Part shown: in pieces, positions 42,734-50,811 of the stretch | How the letters are laid out: each line of letters starts with the position of its first letter | Numbering within the stretch: position 1 is the stretch's first letter | Source of the DNA: Myxococcales bacterium | Lineage (GTDB): Bacteria > Myxococcota_A > UBA9160 > UBA4427 | Direction: 5' to 3' | Assembly: GCA_014240165.1 (NCBI GenBank) | Contig: JAAZXM010000001.1 | Location: 124,001-188,000, forward strand | Length of the DNA stretch: 64,000 nt | Made by a program: the position numbers and the translations under genes | The notes under the pieces: model-generated | What the model saw: only the letters and a program-made list of their open reading frames with translations | Databases searched by the model: none | Told to the model about the DNA's origin: nothing

Positions 42734-44581
42734 CTACAGGTACTGACCTTGCCCAGAGGGCACAGTTTCGATTGTCTGCTCCTTGCGCTCCATTCCGGTA
42801 ATCAGCGTCCGCACATTGATAATTCGCTCACCCTTGCGGCCCGAAATCCGAGCCCAGTCATCGGGGTTGGTCGTATTCGGGAGATCCTCGTTCTCCTTGA
42901 ATTCCTGCCTGACCGACTCCTGCAAATCCTCAATCTTGATCCCTTGCTCCCCGTGGTCGATCAGGCGCTTGACCGCCTTCCGTTTCGCGCGCGCGACCAC
43001 GTTCTCGATCATGGCCCCGCTGGCGAAATCCTTGAAGTAGAAGATCTCTCGGTCTCCCTTCGCGTAGGTCACCTCAAGGAATTTATTCTCATCGCCCGTT
43101 GAGTACATGCCCTCGATGACATGGTCGACCATGACCTCGCAGAGTTTCTCGGCGTCGCCACCATGTTTCGCCAAACCACTCTCGTGGAAGGGCAGGTCGG
43201 ACCTCAAATATTTGCGAAAAATCTCCCGGGCAGCACCCGCATCCGGACGCGAAACCTTCACCTTCAGGTCGAGTCGGCCGGGGCGCAACACCGCGGGGTC
43301 GATCAAATCCTGGCGATTACTCGCCCCGATCACAATCACGTTCTCGAGCGATTCTACGCCGTCGATCTCCGAAAGGAACTGAGCGACAACAGTCGCTTCC
43401 ATGTCCGAGGAAACCCCCGAGCCCCGCATTCGGAAGAGCGAATCCATCTCGTCGAAAAAGACGACCACCGGCACATCCTGACTCGCCTTCTCGCGAGCCT
43501 TCATGAAGACCTCTCGAAGCTTGCTTTCCGTCTCGCCGACATACTTGTTCAGCAGCTCCGGCCCCTTGACGTTCAGGAAGTAGGCAGTGGTCGACTTCCC
43601 TGTTCGCTTCTCGATCTTCTTCGCCAATGCGTTGGCAACCGCCTTGGCAATCAGAGTCTTACCGCAGCCCGGAGGTCCGTAGAGCAGGATACCTTTCGGG
43701 GGCCGCAATTGATGATCCCTGAATACTTCCGGGTGGAGATAGGGAAGTTCAACCGAGTCCCGCAGGATCTCGATCTGGTCGCCCAGACCGCCAATATCAT
43801 CGTACGTGATATCCGGGATCTGCTCGAGCATCACCTCTTCCACGGTGGACTTGGGCATCTTCTCGAAGGCGTACTGCGTGCGCGAATCGATCATCAGGCG
43901 ATCGCCCACTTTCAACCTTTCGCTCCGCAGAGGCTCGGCCAGGGTCACCAGCCGCTCATCATCGGTATGACCAGTCACCAGAACCCGATTTTCGGACACG
44001 AAGTCGACCACGGTTGCGACCTCGCCGCGCTGGGTGTAACCAGCGGGCTCGACAACGTTGAAGGCTTCGTTGAGGACAACCATCTGTCCCTCTTCGAGTT
44101 GGACAGGGTCCAGGTTCGGGTGGAGATTCACTCGCATAGGACGACCGTCCACGAGGATCTCGACCGTATCGTCCTTGTTGGACCGCAAGAAGACGCCGTA
44201 ACCGTTGGGCGGCGCGCACAACTTATCGACCTCCTCCTTGAGGAGTTCGATCTGCTGCTTGGCTTCCTGGAGCATTCCGACGAGCTTTTCATTCTGTCGC
44301 TCGGCGTCTCGGTGCTGGATGCGAGCCTGGTCGTAACGGCGTCGCAGCGTCTCGAAATCACCCAGCATGCGATCGAGGCGAGTCCGAAACTCGTTTGAGT
44401 CGCTGCCGAAGAATCGAATTGCGTCCTGAAGCCCCTCGGCGTCTCCACCAACCGCGCTGCTGGGACGCCCCTCTGAAGCAGCTTCTTCCGCCTCCTGGGG
44501 ATCTGAAGGAGATATTCGGCCCATGACGTCACGCACGAACCCCTTGCGTCCCCCCGCGCCTCCCGAATCCTGTTCGCTCAT
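42734..44581 (-). CDS. mpa: Proteasome-associated AAA+ ATPase Mpa/ARC
   Basis: Hexameric unfoldase that recognises Pup and feeds tagged proteins into the 20S core; 615 residues. A disordered N-terminus of about 50 residues is followed by the Pup-binding coiled coil (about 65-122), tandem OB domains (about 125-245), then the AAA+ module with Walker A GPPGCGKT (302-309), pore loop KYVGE (346-350) and Walker B FFDEMD (375-380). The sensor and arginine region is NVIVIGASNRQDLIDPAVLRPGRLD. The C-terminus is GQYL, the Gln-Tyr-Leu motif that docks into the alpha ring. GGAGGAGGGG lies before the ATG. First gene of the operon. Confidence 0.97.
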   Translation of the reverse strand: MSEQDSGGAGGRKGFVRDVMGRISPSDPQEAEEAASEGRPSSAVGGDAEGLQDAIRFFGSDSNEFRTRLDRMLGDFETLRRRYDQARIQHRDAERQNEKLVGMLQEAKQQIELLKEEVDKLCAPPNGYGVFLRSNKDDTVEILVDGRPMRVNLHPNLDPVQLEEGQMVVLNEAFNVVEPAGYTQRGEVATVVDFVSENRVLVTGHTDDERLVTLAEPLRSERLKVGDRLMIDSRTQYAFEKMPKSTVEEVMLEQIPDITYDDIGGLGDQIEILRDSVELPYLHPEVFRDHQLRPPKGILLYGPPGCGKTLIAKAVANALAKKIEKRTGKSTTAYFLNVKGPELLNKYVGETESKLREVFMKAREKASQDVPVVVFFDEMDSLFRMRGSGVSSDMEATVVAQFLSEIDGVESLENVIVIGASNRQDLIDPAVLRPGRLDLKVKVSRPDAGAAREIFRKYLRSDLPFHESGLAKHGGDAEKLCEVMVDHVIEGMYSTGDENKFLEVTYAKGDREIFYFKDFASGAMIENVVARAKRKAVKRLIDHGEQGIKIEDLQESVRQEFKENEDLPNTTNPDDWARISGRKGERIINVRTLITGMERKEQTIETVPSGQGQYL

Positions 44582-44962
44582 TCCTGCCCCTCCTCCTTCT
44601 TCGCCCCGCCCCCATGCGGGAATCCTGATAGTTCAGGGAAACGAAGCAAAGACCGTGCCGAAGACCTGCAACCTATTCGGGTTCTCCTCGCGGGGATTCT
44701 TGATGCCGGGCCCAGCCAGCCCGACCCGGGACCGGCCCCCCTTCGGGCCTGTGCCGCATCCAACCGACAGGAACACAAAGATGAGCGTATCCAAATGCTT
44801 GACACCGAACGCAAAGCCTGATCGCAACTCCGGCGGCGACCGTGAAACAGCGCTGAGTCGCCGCAGAGGCCACGACCGATCGGCCACGGGTAGGGAGAAT
44901 TGAGATCGCGAACGGTAAAAACGTCGAACCCCCTGATATTTCGATTCTTTTCGTCAATTATC

Positions 44963-44990
44963 AGTCTATCGGCTGGGTTTCGAGTGTCAA
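44963..44990 (-). promoter_or_regulatory. Candidate sigma70 promoter of the proteasome operon
   Basis: On the minus strand a perfect TTGACA (44990-44985) is followed after 16 bases by TAGACT (44968-44963, four of six matches to TATAAT). It faces mpa and lies downstream of the terminator-like hairpin that ends the lolA unit. Transcription would begin near 44956, about 375 bases before the mpa ATG. This is pattern matching only. Confidence 0.4.
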
Positions 44991-45171
44991 GCGTTGGAAC
45001 TGCAAATATCAACCCTAAACCTCTGTTTTAAAAGGACTCTTGAACTCGGATCATCCGACTGCATCGCATTGGACGGACAAATCTGATCGGAATTGATTTG
45101 GACACGAAGACCAATCGGCCGGTTCCCGCGAAACACCCTTGAGCTGCGAATCAGAAAATCGCCGCGCGAAG

Positions 45172-45204
45172 AAAAAAAGTCCAAAATGCGACGCACAGTG
45201 TCGC
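45172..45204 (-). terminator. Possible rho-independent terminator after lolA
   Basis: On the minus strand GCGAC-ACTGTGC-GTCGC forms a five-base-pair stem with a seven-base loop. It is followed by ATTTTGGAC and seven T. The T-run begins nine bases after the stem, so it is a weak or imperfect terminator. It lies about 230 bases after the lolA stop and before the proposed mpa promoter. Confidence 0.35.
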
Positions 45205-45250
45205 CTGGGGGTATCGAGCTACGCCTGAAATGCCGAAAAACGGACGCCTG

Positions 45251-45278
45251 TTGTCAACAATCGTACTTTAAGGGTACG
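45251..45278. promoter_or_regulatory. Two neighbouring short palindromes upstream of mpa
   Basis: TTGTCAACAA (45251-45260; arms TTGT/ACAA) is followed at once by CGTACTTTAAGGGTACG (45262-45278; arms CGTAC/GTACG with a seven-base centre). The first contains TTGACA on the minus strand (45257-45252), which could also be a -35 element. The pair looks like an operator, but no regulator can be named and the spacing to the mpa ATG is about 670 bases. Confidence 0.3.
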
Positions 45279-45433
45279 TAATCCGGCGGCCCGCCAGAAT
45301 TTGCGTAGCACCGGGGAAGGCTTAGACCGTGGAAATCTCCTGCCCTGATTAGGAAGAAAATCTGACTGAGGGTATATGCCCTCAGATCGAATTGATCGGC
45401 AGCTTCCCCGAACGAGCACAGAGGCAACGATAC

Positions 45434-46198
45434 TTATGGGCGCTCGCTCAGATCCAGGATCTCGGCACCGTCGGGTATGGTGAATTCAAAAAGCTGACTG
45501 TCGGGCGATTGATTGATCTCAACACCGGAAAACAAAATCGTTGTTCGGTTCCCGAAGAGATCCGCGACCATCGTGGAAGTCACCAGGCCGGTGTCGGCAT
45601 CCGTGGTCAACGAAAGTTTCTCATAGGACGAAGGCTCTCGGGGAGACAACTCGAGTTCAAGACCACGCTCACCGCAACTCGGCGGCGACACATCGAAGGC
45701 TTCCTCCAGACGCCCATCTCCAAGCAGGAGTTGCAAGGCAGCACCGGCAAGATACCCCTCGTCCATGGCCATGCGGGTCACTTGCGATGCGCCGACATCA
45801 TAGATCCAGAGCGTTTCCCCGTCGCTGATGACCTGACTTGGCTCGGGCTCCCGGTAGATCCAGCGCATACGACCCGGCTTCGCGAAGACGACTTCTCCCC
45901 GGCTCACTCCCTCCATCGTCTCTGGGGCACCCGAAAGCAACGCCGCTCGCGTGCGTTGCTCAAACTCAGCGCGAAAGTCCGCGATTCCATCGTACCGTTG
46001 CTGGATGAGAACCACGGCTTCCTGAGAGGTCGGACAATCCCGAGTTGAACTCTCTTCGGCGTTCAGGGGCGGGGCGTCAGGCGAAAGGTCGGCTTCGACG
46101 ATGAGTGGTATCAACGAAATCGCACAGAGCACAGGGGCCAGGGAATAAACCCCAAAGCGCCCGGGACCCGTGGATCCATGCCTACGTCTACTCTTCAT
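45434..46198 (-). CDS. lolA: Outer-membrane lipoprotein carrier protein LolA
   Basis: Periplasmic chaperone that carries lipoproteins from the inner to the outer membrane. From ATG 46198 the 254-residue product has a basic N-terminus (MKSRRRHGSTG) and a hydrophobic signal segment (YSLAPVLCAISLIPLIVEA). The mature part shows the LolA pattern: IADFRAEFEQRTRAALLSG, GEVVFAKPGRMRWIYREPEPSQVISDGETLWIYD, a mid-protein GAALQLLLGDG and, near the end, EFTIPDGAEILDL. An ATG-like start at 46249 would add 17 residues. It overlaps the ftsK 3' end by 11 bases; ftsK-lolA is a known pairing. Confidence 0.92.
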   Translation of the reverse strand: MKSRRRHGSTGPGRFGVYSLAPVLCAISLIPLIVEADLSPDAPPLNAEESSTRDCPTSQEAVVLIQQRYDGIADFRAEFEQRTRAALLSGAPETMEGVSRGEVVFAKPGRMRWIYREPEPSQVISDGETLWIYDVGASQVTRMAMDEGYLAGAALQLLLGDGRLEEAFDVSPPSCGERGLELELSPREPSSYEKLSLTTDADTGLVTSTMVADLFGNRTTILFSGVEINQSPDSQLFEFTIPDGAEILDLSERP

Positions 46199-48653
46199 TC
46201 GGATCGCGAAGAAAGACTTCTCGGGGACGATTCCCGACCTGCGGACCAATCATACCGTCGTGTTCCATCTGTTCGATGATCCTTGCCGCGCGGTTGTAGC
46301 CGATCTTCAGACGCCGCTGAACGTACGAGATCGAAGCATTGCGGGTCTCCGAGACAATAGCCACAGCCGGGTCGTACATCTCATCCACATCGCCGTCGCT
46401 CTCTTCGGAAAAATCAGGGGCCTCTTCCGTGAAGCGCACCAACTCTTCATCGAATATCGGCTTGCCCTGTTCCCTCAAGAAACTGACCAACGCCACAACT
46501 TCCTTCTCGCTCACGAAGGGCGCGTGGAGCCGGTCAAGAAGAGCAGTCCGAGGCGGAAGAAAGAGCATATCACCCAGTCCAAGCAGGCTTTCGGCGCCCT
46601 TCTGGTCGAGAATCGTGCGCGAGTCCGTGGCCGAAGATACTTGGAAGGAAACCCTCGAAGGGAAATTGGCCTTGATCACACCCGTCAGGACATCAACGCT
46701 CGGGCGTTGGGTCGCAAGCACAAGGTGGATACCCGCCGCTCGCGCCATCTGAGCCAGCCTTTGCAGCGATTCCTCAACATCTTTTGCCACCATGACCATC
46801 AGGTCAGCGAGTTCGTCCACCACGACTACGATATAGGGCAGTGGCTCCCAGGCGATGGTCTCGACTTCATCTGATTCCGCGCTGCCCTTGGGCCTCAGCT
46901 CAAAGGTTGTGTTGCCTTTTGCAATCTCTTCCCTGGCTTTGGCATTGAACTGGTCGATATTGCGAACCTGAACCGATCCCATCATCTGATATCGCTCTTC
47001 CATCTTGCGAACGACTCCCTGCAGGGCGGAAGCAGCCCTCTTGGGGTTCGTCACGACATCCGCAATCAAGTGCGGAATCCCTTCATAGACAGAGAGTTCC
47101 AGAAGCTTCGGGTCGACGAGCAGGAGCTTCAATTCGTCGGGCGTAGCTCGGCATAGAAGAGAACACAGAAAAGCGTTGAGAAAAACGCTCTTGCCAGTGC
47201 CAGTGGATCCAGCGACAAGTAAGTGCGGCATCTTCGCGAGATCAGACGTGACCGGGTTGCCGAAAATATCCATTCCCATTGCGACACCAAGCGGCGAGTC
47301 GCACTTACGAAATGAATCGCTATCCAAAAGAGTTCGCAGATAAACGGTTTCCCTGCCCGGGTTGGGAACCTCTATTCCAACGACGTTTTTCCCGGGAAGC
47401 GGCGCGATAATGCGAATCGAGATGGCCCGAAGAGCCATCGCAAGGTCATCGGTGAGCCCGACGATCTTGTTGACCTTGATGCCTGCAGCGGGCTCATACT
47501 CGTACATCGTAATGACCGGACCGGGGTGCACACGGACGACGGTTCCCTGCACACCAAAATCAGACAACTTCTTCTCCAGAATCCGAGAATTCATGAGGAG
47601 GCTGTTGCGGTCGAATTTGTGCGAGTCATCCGGAGGTCGCGCGAAAATGGAGGAGTCAGGCATCTGGAAGGGCGCCCCATAGCCCGCTTCCTTGAATTCA
47701 AATGTTTCCTGCTCGGGCTTCCGATCGCGCTCACGCTCCTCGACGTGATCCACGATTTGCGGGCCATCTCCCTTTTCCACTACTTGGCGCGGAGCCGGGG
47801 CGTTGGGCTGCGGAAGAGAGGCGGGCTCCCTTGAGACCTCGACAGCTGACTCCGTAGGCGCGCGAAGCTCGGCCACTCGGCTCCTACGAGCGCGCTGTTC
47901 TTTCCAGACCACCAGGGAGGCCCAGGCCCTATGCAGGGCCCCCATGCCGGCGCGGGTCCCATCAAAGACCGCGCCTACGCCCCTCCGAGACAGGGACCAC
48001 GTGCTCGATGAAAGGCGAGTCAGGAATTGGGCGACGGACGTAACCGCCGCCCCGGCGGCGGATAGGGCAGCCCCAGTGGAGACTCCCGTTACGCTGAGGA
48101 CGCCCACGAGCAACAGGAGTCCATTGACGAGGAGGGCGCCCCAACGACTCAGGAGAAGTTGTTCGACGTCGGCCAATCGACTTCCGAGAACTTCCCCGGG
48201 GCCAACGACGAAACGGTTCGGAACGACGTCACCGAGAAGCGACGGAAGACTTCCTACAGAGAGAATCAGCAGGCAACTCCCCACCCAGAAGCGAGAGGTG
48301 AGCCCGGGCATGCCATGGCCGAGAATGAGGTTGCCCCCGAGGAAGGCAGAGGAAGCCACGAAAACCACCGAGCCGCTTCCCAGGAGCCAGATCAGCCCAT
48401 AGGCGAGGCTCGCGCCCACCGGTCCTGCCAAATTCGCGACATGTTCCTCAAGGGCCCTAATCCCAACCGGATCCGAAGGCGAGTAGGTGGCCAGTGCGAG
48501 GGCCGCCAGGGCAGCGATCCCGACCAAGACAAGCCCAATCGCCTCCGAGACGAGCCTCGACCCTGCGATGGACTTCTCGCTACCAGATCCTTGGGGGACC
48601 TTTTGGCCCTTGAACGCGACCTTAGGCACGAAGATCGACACCCCAATCGTCAT
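46188..48653 (-). CDS. ftsK: DNA translocase FtsK/SpoIIIE
   Basis: Septum-anchored motor that pumps chromosome DNA and activates dimer resolution, 821 residues from ATG 48653; the longer ORF runs under ssb and is not conserved. Four or five N-terminal membrane helices (LVSEAIGLVLVGIAALAALALATYSPSDP first) are followed by a Pro/Glu linker shorter than in Escherichia coli. The motor has LVAGSTGTGKSVFLNAFLCSLL (Walker A), LLLVDPKLLELSVYEGIPHL, VVVDELADLMMV-like Walker B (VVVVDELADLMVMV) and IHLVLATQRPSVDVLTGVIKAN. The C-terminal gamma winged helix (ISYVQRRLKIGYNRAARIIEQME) is present. Confidence 0.96.
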   Translation of the reverse strand: MTIGVSIFVPKVAFKGQKVPQGSGSEKSIAGSRLVSEAIGLVLVGIAALAALALATYSPSDPVGIRALEEHVANLAGPVGASLAYGLIWLLGSGSVVFVASSAFLGGNLILGHGMPGLTSRFWVGSCLLILSVGSLPSLLGDVVPNRFVVGPGEVLGSRLADVEQLLLSRWGALLVNGLLLLVGVLSVTGVSTGAALSAAGAAVTSVAQFLTRLSSSTWSLSRRGVGAVFDGTRAGMGALHRAWASLVVWKEQRARRSRVAELRAPTESAVEVSREPASLPQPNAPAPRQVVEKGDGPQIVDHVEERERDRKPEQETFEFKEAGYGAPFQMPDSSIFARPPDDSHKFDRNSLLMNSRILEKKLSDFGVQGTVVRVHPGPVITMYEYEPAAGIKVNKIVGLTDDLAMALRAISIRIIAPLPGKNVVGIEVPNPGRETVYLRTLLDSDSFRKCDSPLGVAMGMDIFGNPVTSDLAKMPHLLVAGSTGTGKSVFLNAFLCSLLCRATPDELKLLLVDPKLLELSVYEGIPHLIADVVTNPKRAASALQGVVRKMEERYQMMGSVQVRNIDQFNAKAREEIAKGNTTFELRPKGSAESDEVETIAWEPLPYIVVVVDELADLMVMVAKDVEESLQRLAQMARAAGIHLVLATQRPSVDVLTGVIKANFPSRVSFQVSSATDSRTILDQKGAESLLGLGDMLFLPPRTALLDRLHAPFVSEKEVVALVSFLREQGKPIFDEELVRFTEEAPDFSEESDGDVDEMYDPAVAIVSETRNASISYVQRRLKIGYNRAARIIEQMEHDGMIGPQVGNRPREVFLRDPNEE

Positions 48654-48852
48654 TTTCGCGGCGGCGTGCCGCTGACGTCGCTTCCCGACCCCCCCGGAAC
48701 GGGAAACGTCTTTCAGAATACCGTTCCACCCAAGGGCGCGCCATGTTGGACGGTCGCCGGGGCGAGTATTCGCGATCACCCTTGACGGCGAGGGCCACAC
48801 GGGGATGCTTCCGATGGACCCCCAGATCGAGTCCCAAAGGAGAACCCCCCAA

Positions 48853-49299
48853 ATGGCAAGCGTCAACAAGGTCATTCTGATCGGCAACCTGGGTCGCGAC
48901 CCCGAACTCCGATACACCCAGAACGGTCAACCGGTGGCGAATTTCAGCCTCGCGACGAGCGAAAACTGGATGGACAAAACCAGCGGTGAGAAGGTGGAGA
49001 AGACGGAGTGGCACCGGGTCGTGGTGTGGGGTCGCACGGCCGAACACTGCAGTCAGTACCTCTCCAAGGGTCGTTCCGTCTATATCGAAGGGCGCTTGCA
49101 AACCCGCGACTGGGAGGACAAGGAAGGCCAGAAGCGAAGCACAACCGAGGTCAATGCCCTCACGGTGCAGTTTCTAGGCGGCCCCAGGGGCCAGGGCGGC
49201 GGCGAGTCGGGTTCCAACGCCGGAGAATCGAGTGGCGGCGGGTCCTTGGGAGAGAGCTCGGGTGCCCCGCCGGCAGCAGGAGATGACGTTCCCTTCTAG
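48853..49299 (+). CDS. ssb: Single-stranded DNA-binding protein
   Basis: A 148-residue protein with one OB fold. ATG 48853 begins [22 protein letters not shown], the typical start; an upstream in-frame ATG at 48805 adds a non-conserved 16 residues. [22 protein letters not shown] and [16 protein letters not shown] are conserved. A Gly/Ser-rich linker leads to the acidic tip DDVPF, the protein-interaction tail. The gene is divergent from ftsK; the 199 bases between the starts should hold both promoters. Confidence 0.97.
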   Translation: MASVNKVILIGNLGRDPELRYTQNGQPVANFSLATSENWMDKTSGEKVEKTEWHRVVVWGRTAEHCSQYLSKGRSVYIEGRLQTRDWEDKEGQKRSTTEVNALTVQFLGGPRGQGGGESGSNAGESSGGGSLGESSGAPPAAGDDVPF

Positions 49300-49441
49300 C
49301 CGATCTTGGGGACCTCGTCGCTGACGACTACAGCCTAACATCGAGCAGGAGAGCCCTTGAGGCGGCCCTCCGCCTTCGTCGGGAACCAGATCAGTCGGTG
49401 CCCTTTAGAAAATTCCGGTCGACTTCGGACGCAGCCGGAAG

Positions 49442-49831
49442 CTAGTGCCGGTGGTTTCCCGTGCGAAGTGTTCGTACCAGGCGATCGATTTTGGCTCGGT
49501 CCTGAGCGGTCAAGTCGTCGAACTCGACTCCCATGCCAGGGGGCGTCATCGCATCCCCCTCTGTGGTTCTCACCACACGCCCGGTCGTTTCGATCCCACC
49601 CCCGTCTCCGGGCAGATTGAAATAGAGAGCCACTTCGGTCCCGATCGGCTTCGGCTTCTGCGTTTCGATAAAGAGACCGCCCTCGTTGATATCACGAGTG
49701 AACTCGGAGAAGATCTCGTCCACGGTGGAATAGTCGATCTGCACCATCAGTTCCGCCCGTTCGGCGCTCCGACGTTCGGATTCAGCAAAGTCCGGGGCAA
49801 ATTCGTGATCCCGCAAGCTCAGTTTGGCCAT
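49442..49831 (-). CDS. PilZ domain protein (Myxococcus-paralogue type)
   Basis: A 129-residue single-domain protein. ATG 49831 has GGGAGAAGGA upstream. The PilZ pattern is visible: an Arg-rich entry (ESERRSAERAELMVQIDY), then FTRDINEGGLFIETQKPKPIGTEVALYFNLPG and GMGVEFDDLTAQDRAKIDRLV, like the family described from Myxococcus xanthus paralogues. The second cyclic-di-GMP motif is DINEGG in place of DxSxxG, so binding of the nucleotide is plausible but not certain. Convergent with ssb, with 142 gene-free bases between. Confidence 0.85.
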   Translation of the reverse strand: MAKLSLRDHEFAPDFAESERRSAERAELMVQIDYSTVDEIFSEFTRDINEGGLFIETQKPKPIGTEVALYFNLPGDGGGIETTGRVVRTTEGDAMTPPGMGVEFDDLTAQDRAKIDRLVRTLRTGNHRH

Positions 49832-49985
49832 AAATCCTTCTCCCTTGGTTCCACCGGGGTCCAGAATCTCGTATCGACCGATACAGCAGTCTCCATGAGG
49901 GCCGTGATCCGAGGAATCGGGTGCAAGTACGCTGAACCTACCCATCAAATCCGCAATTAATATATACAAGTATCTGTTTTTAAAA

Positions 49986-50006
49986 GACAAAAAATTATAT
50001 TTTGTC
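49986..50006. promoter_or_regulatory. AT-rich palindrome with TATAAT spanning the radC stop
   Basis: GACAAAA (49986-49992) and TTTTGTC (50000-50006) are perfect seven-base arms around AATTATA. On the minus strand the centre reads TATAAT, a consensus -10 element for pilZ, but no -35 is found at 16-18 bases. The same hairpin followed by TTTTAAAAAC could act as a weak terminator of radC, whose TAA lies inside it. A 70-base AT-rich islet in a GC-rich region makes it stand out. Confidence 0.4.
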
Positions 50007-50735
50007 GTTCTCTTGAAAGCTGTAAAAGCCCCCCTCCGCCACCACCACGTGGTCCACTACCCGGATCCCGACGATCTCGCCGGCTTCCACGAGCCTCTGG
50101 GTCACCCGCTGATCCTCGGCGCTCGGTGACGGATCGCCACTCGGGTGGTTGTGCACCAACACGATTGCAGCCGCGGCCGCGCTCACCGCGGGTCGAAAGA
50201 CCTCTCGCGGGTGAACGAGACTCGCCGTGAGGGTGCCCTGGGAAATCTGTGATTCTCCCACGACCCGATTTCGACCATCGAGCATCAAGACAACGAAATG
50301 CTCCTTTCGCATCCTGCGCATCCGCTGAATGAAGTGGCGATGGACATCTTCCGGGCTGCTGACCCGGTCGCCTCTTTTCAGGGTTCGAGTTGCCAAGCGG
50401 CGCCCAATTTCGACGGAAGCCGCCAGCGAAGCCAACTTGGCCGGCCCTACTCCAGGAAAGAGGCGAAGGCGCGAAGGAGAACAACTCGCCAGAGCCTCCA
50501 GCCCACCACACTCGGCGAGAAGAGATTGAGAGACTTCCAGGGCTGAACTCTGCTTCGTTCCTGTTCGAAGAACCAAGGCCAGGAGTTCTCGATCTGCGAG
50601 AGGCTCGATCCCCAAACGGTCGAATCGCTCTCTCGGCTGATCGGCGAAGTTCTCACCGCGAAGCCGGCAACCTTGCTTGGCAGACTCGCGGTGGCGACGT
50701 GTACTCTGAAATCCGGTCCGACTGTGTTGACTCAC
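49995..50735 (-). CDS. radC: RadC family protein (JAB/MPN domain)
   Basis: A 246-residue protein with the RadC layout. An N-terminal UPF0758 helical domain with a helix-hairpin-helix (SRLRLFPGVGPAKLASLAASVEIGRR) precedes the JAMM metalloprotease-like domain with VLVHNHPSGDPSPSAED and the preceding Glu region GESQISQGTLTASLVHPREVF. The metal-binding motif is intact. The biochemical role of RadC is unresolved; a DNA-repair function was withdrawn for the original mutant. It lies 76 bases after the unknown exported protein gene. Confidence 0.93.
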   Translation of the reverse strand: MSQHSRTGFQSTRRHRESAKQGCRLRGENFADQPRERFDRLGIEPLADRELLALVLRTGTKQSSALEVSQSLLAECGGLEALASCSPSRLRLFPGVGPAKLASLAASVEIGRRLATRTLKRGDRVSSPEDVHRHFIQRMRRMRKEHFVVLMLDGRNRVVGESQISQGTLTASLVHPREVFRPAVSAAAAAIVLVHNHPSGDPSPSAEDQRVTQRLVEAGEIVGIRVVDHVVVAEGGFYSFQENDKI

Positions 50736-50811
50736 GTACGTTCTCCCGGGACCGGGAAAACATCATGATAGCCGAGGGGAGGCTTTGGGCCACGACGGAT
50801 TGACCAATCCC

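Larger units (their letters stand above)
44582..45433. other. 852-base gene-free leader region upstream of the proteasome operon
   Basis: ORFs on both strands here are Arg/Pro/Ser-rich and match nothing. The part from about 44900 to 45370 is visibly richer in A and T than the genes around it. It contains a terminator-like hairpin (45172-45204), a promoter-like pair (44963-44990) and two short palindromes (45251-45278), described separately. The remaining 380 bases before mpa form a long GC-rich untranslated leader if the proposed promoter is right. Confidence 0.55.

Noticed and set aside
43121-44398. A 425-codon plus-strand ORF opposite mpa
   Set aside because: Exactly opposite a conserved AAA+ gene with full motifs; composition is that of an antisense shadow.
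44578-45012. Minus-strand 144-codon and plus-strand 126-codon ORFs in the mpa leader
   Set aside because: Both have Arg/Pro/Ser-rich non-protein-like composition and no suitable ribosome binding site.
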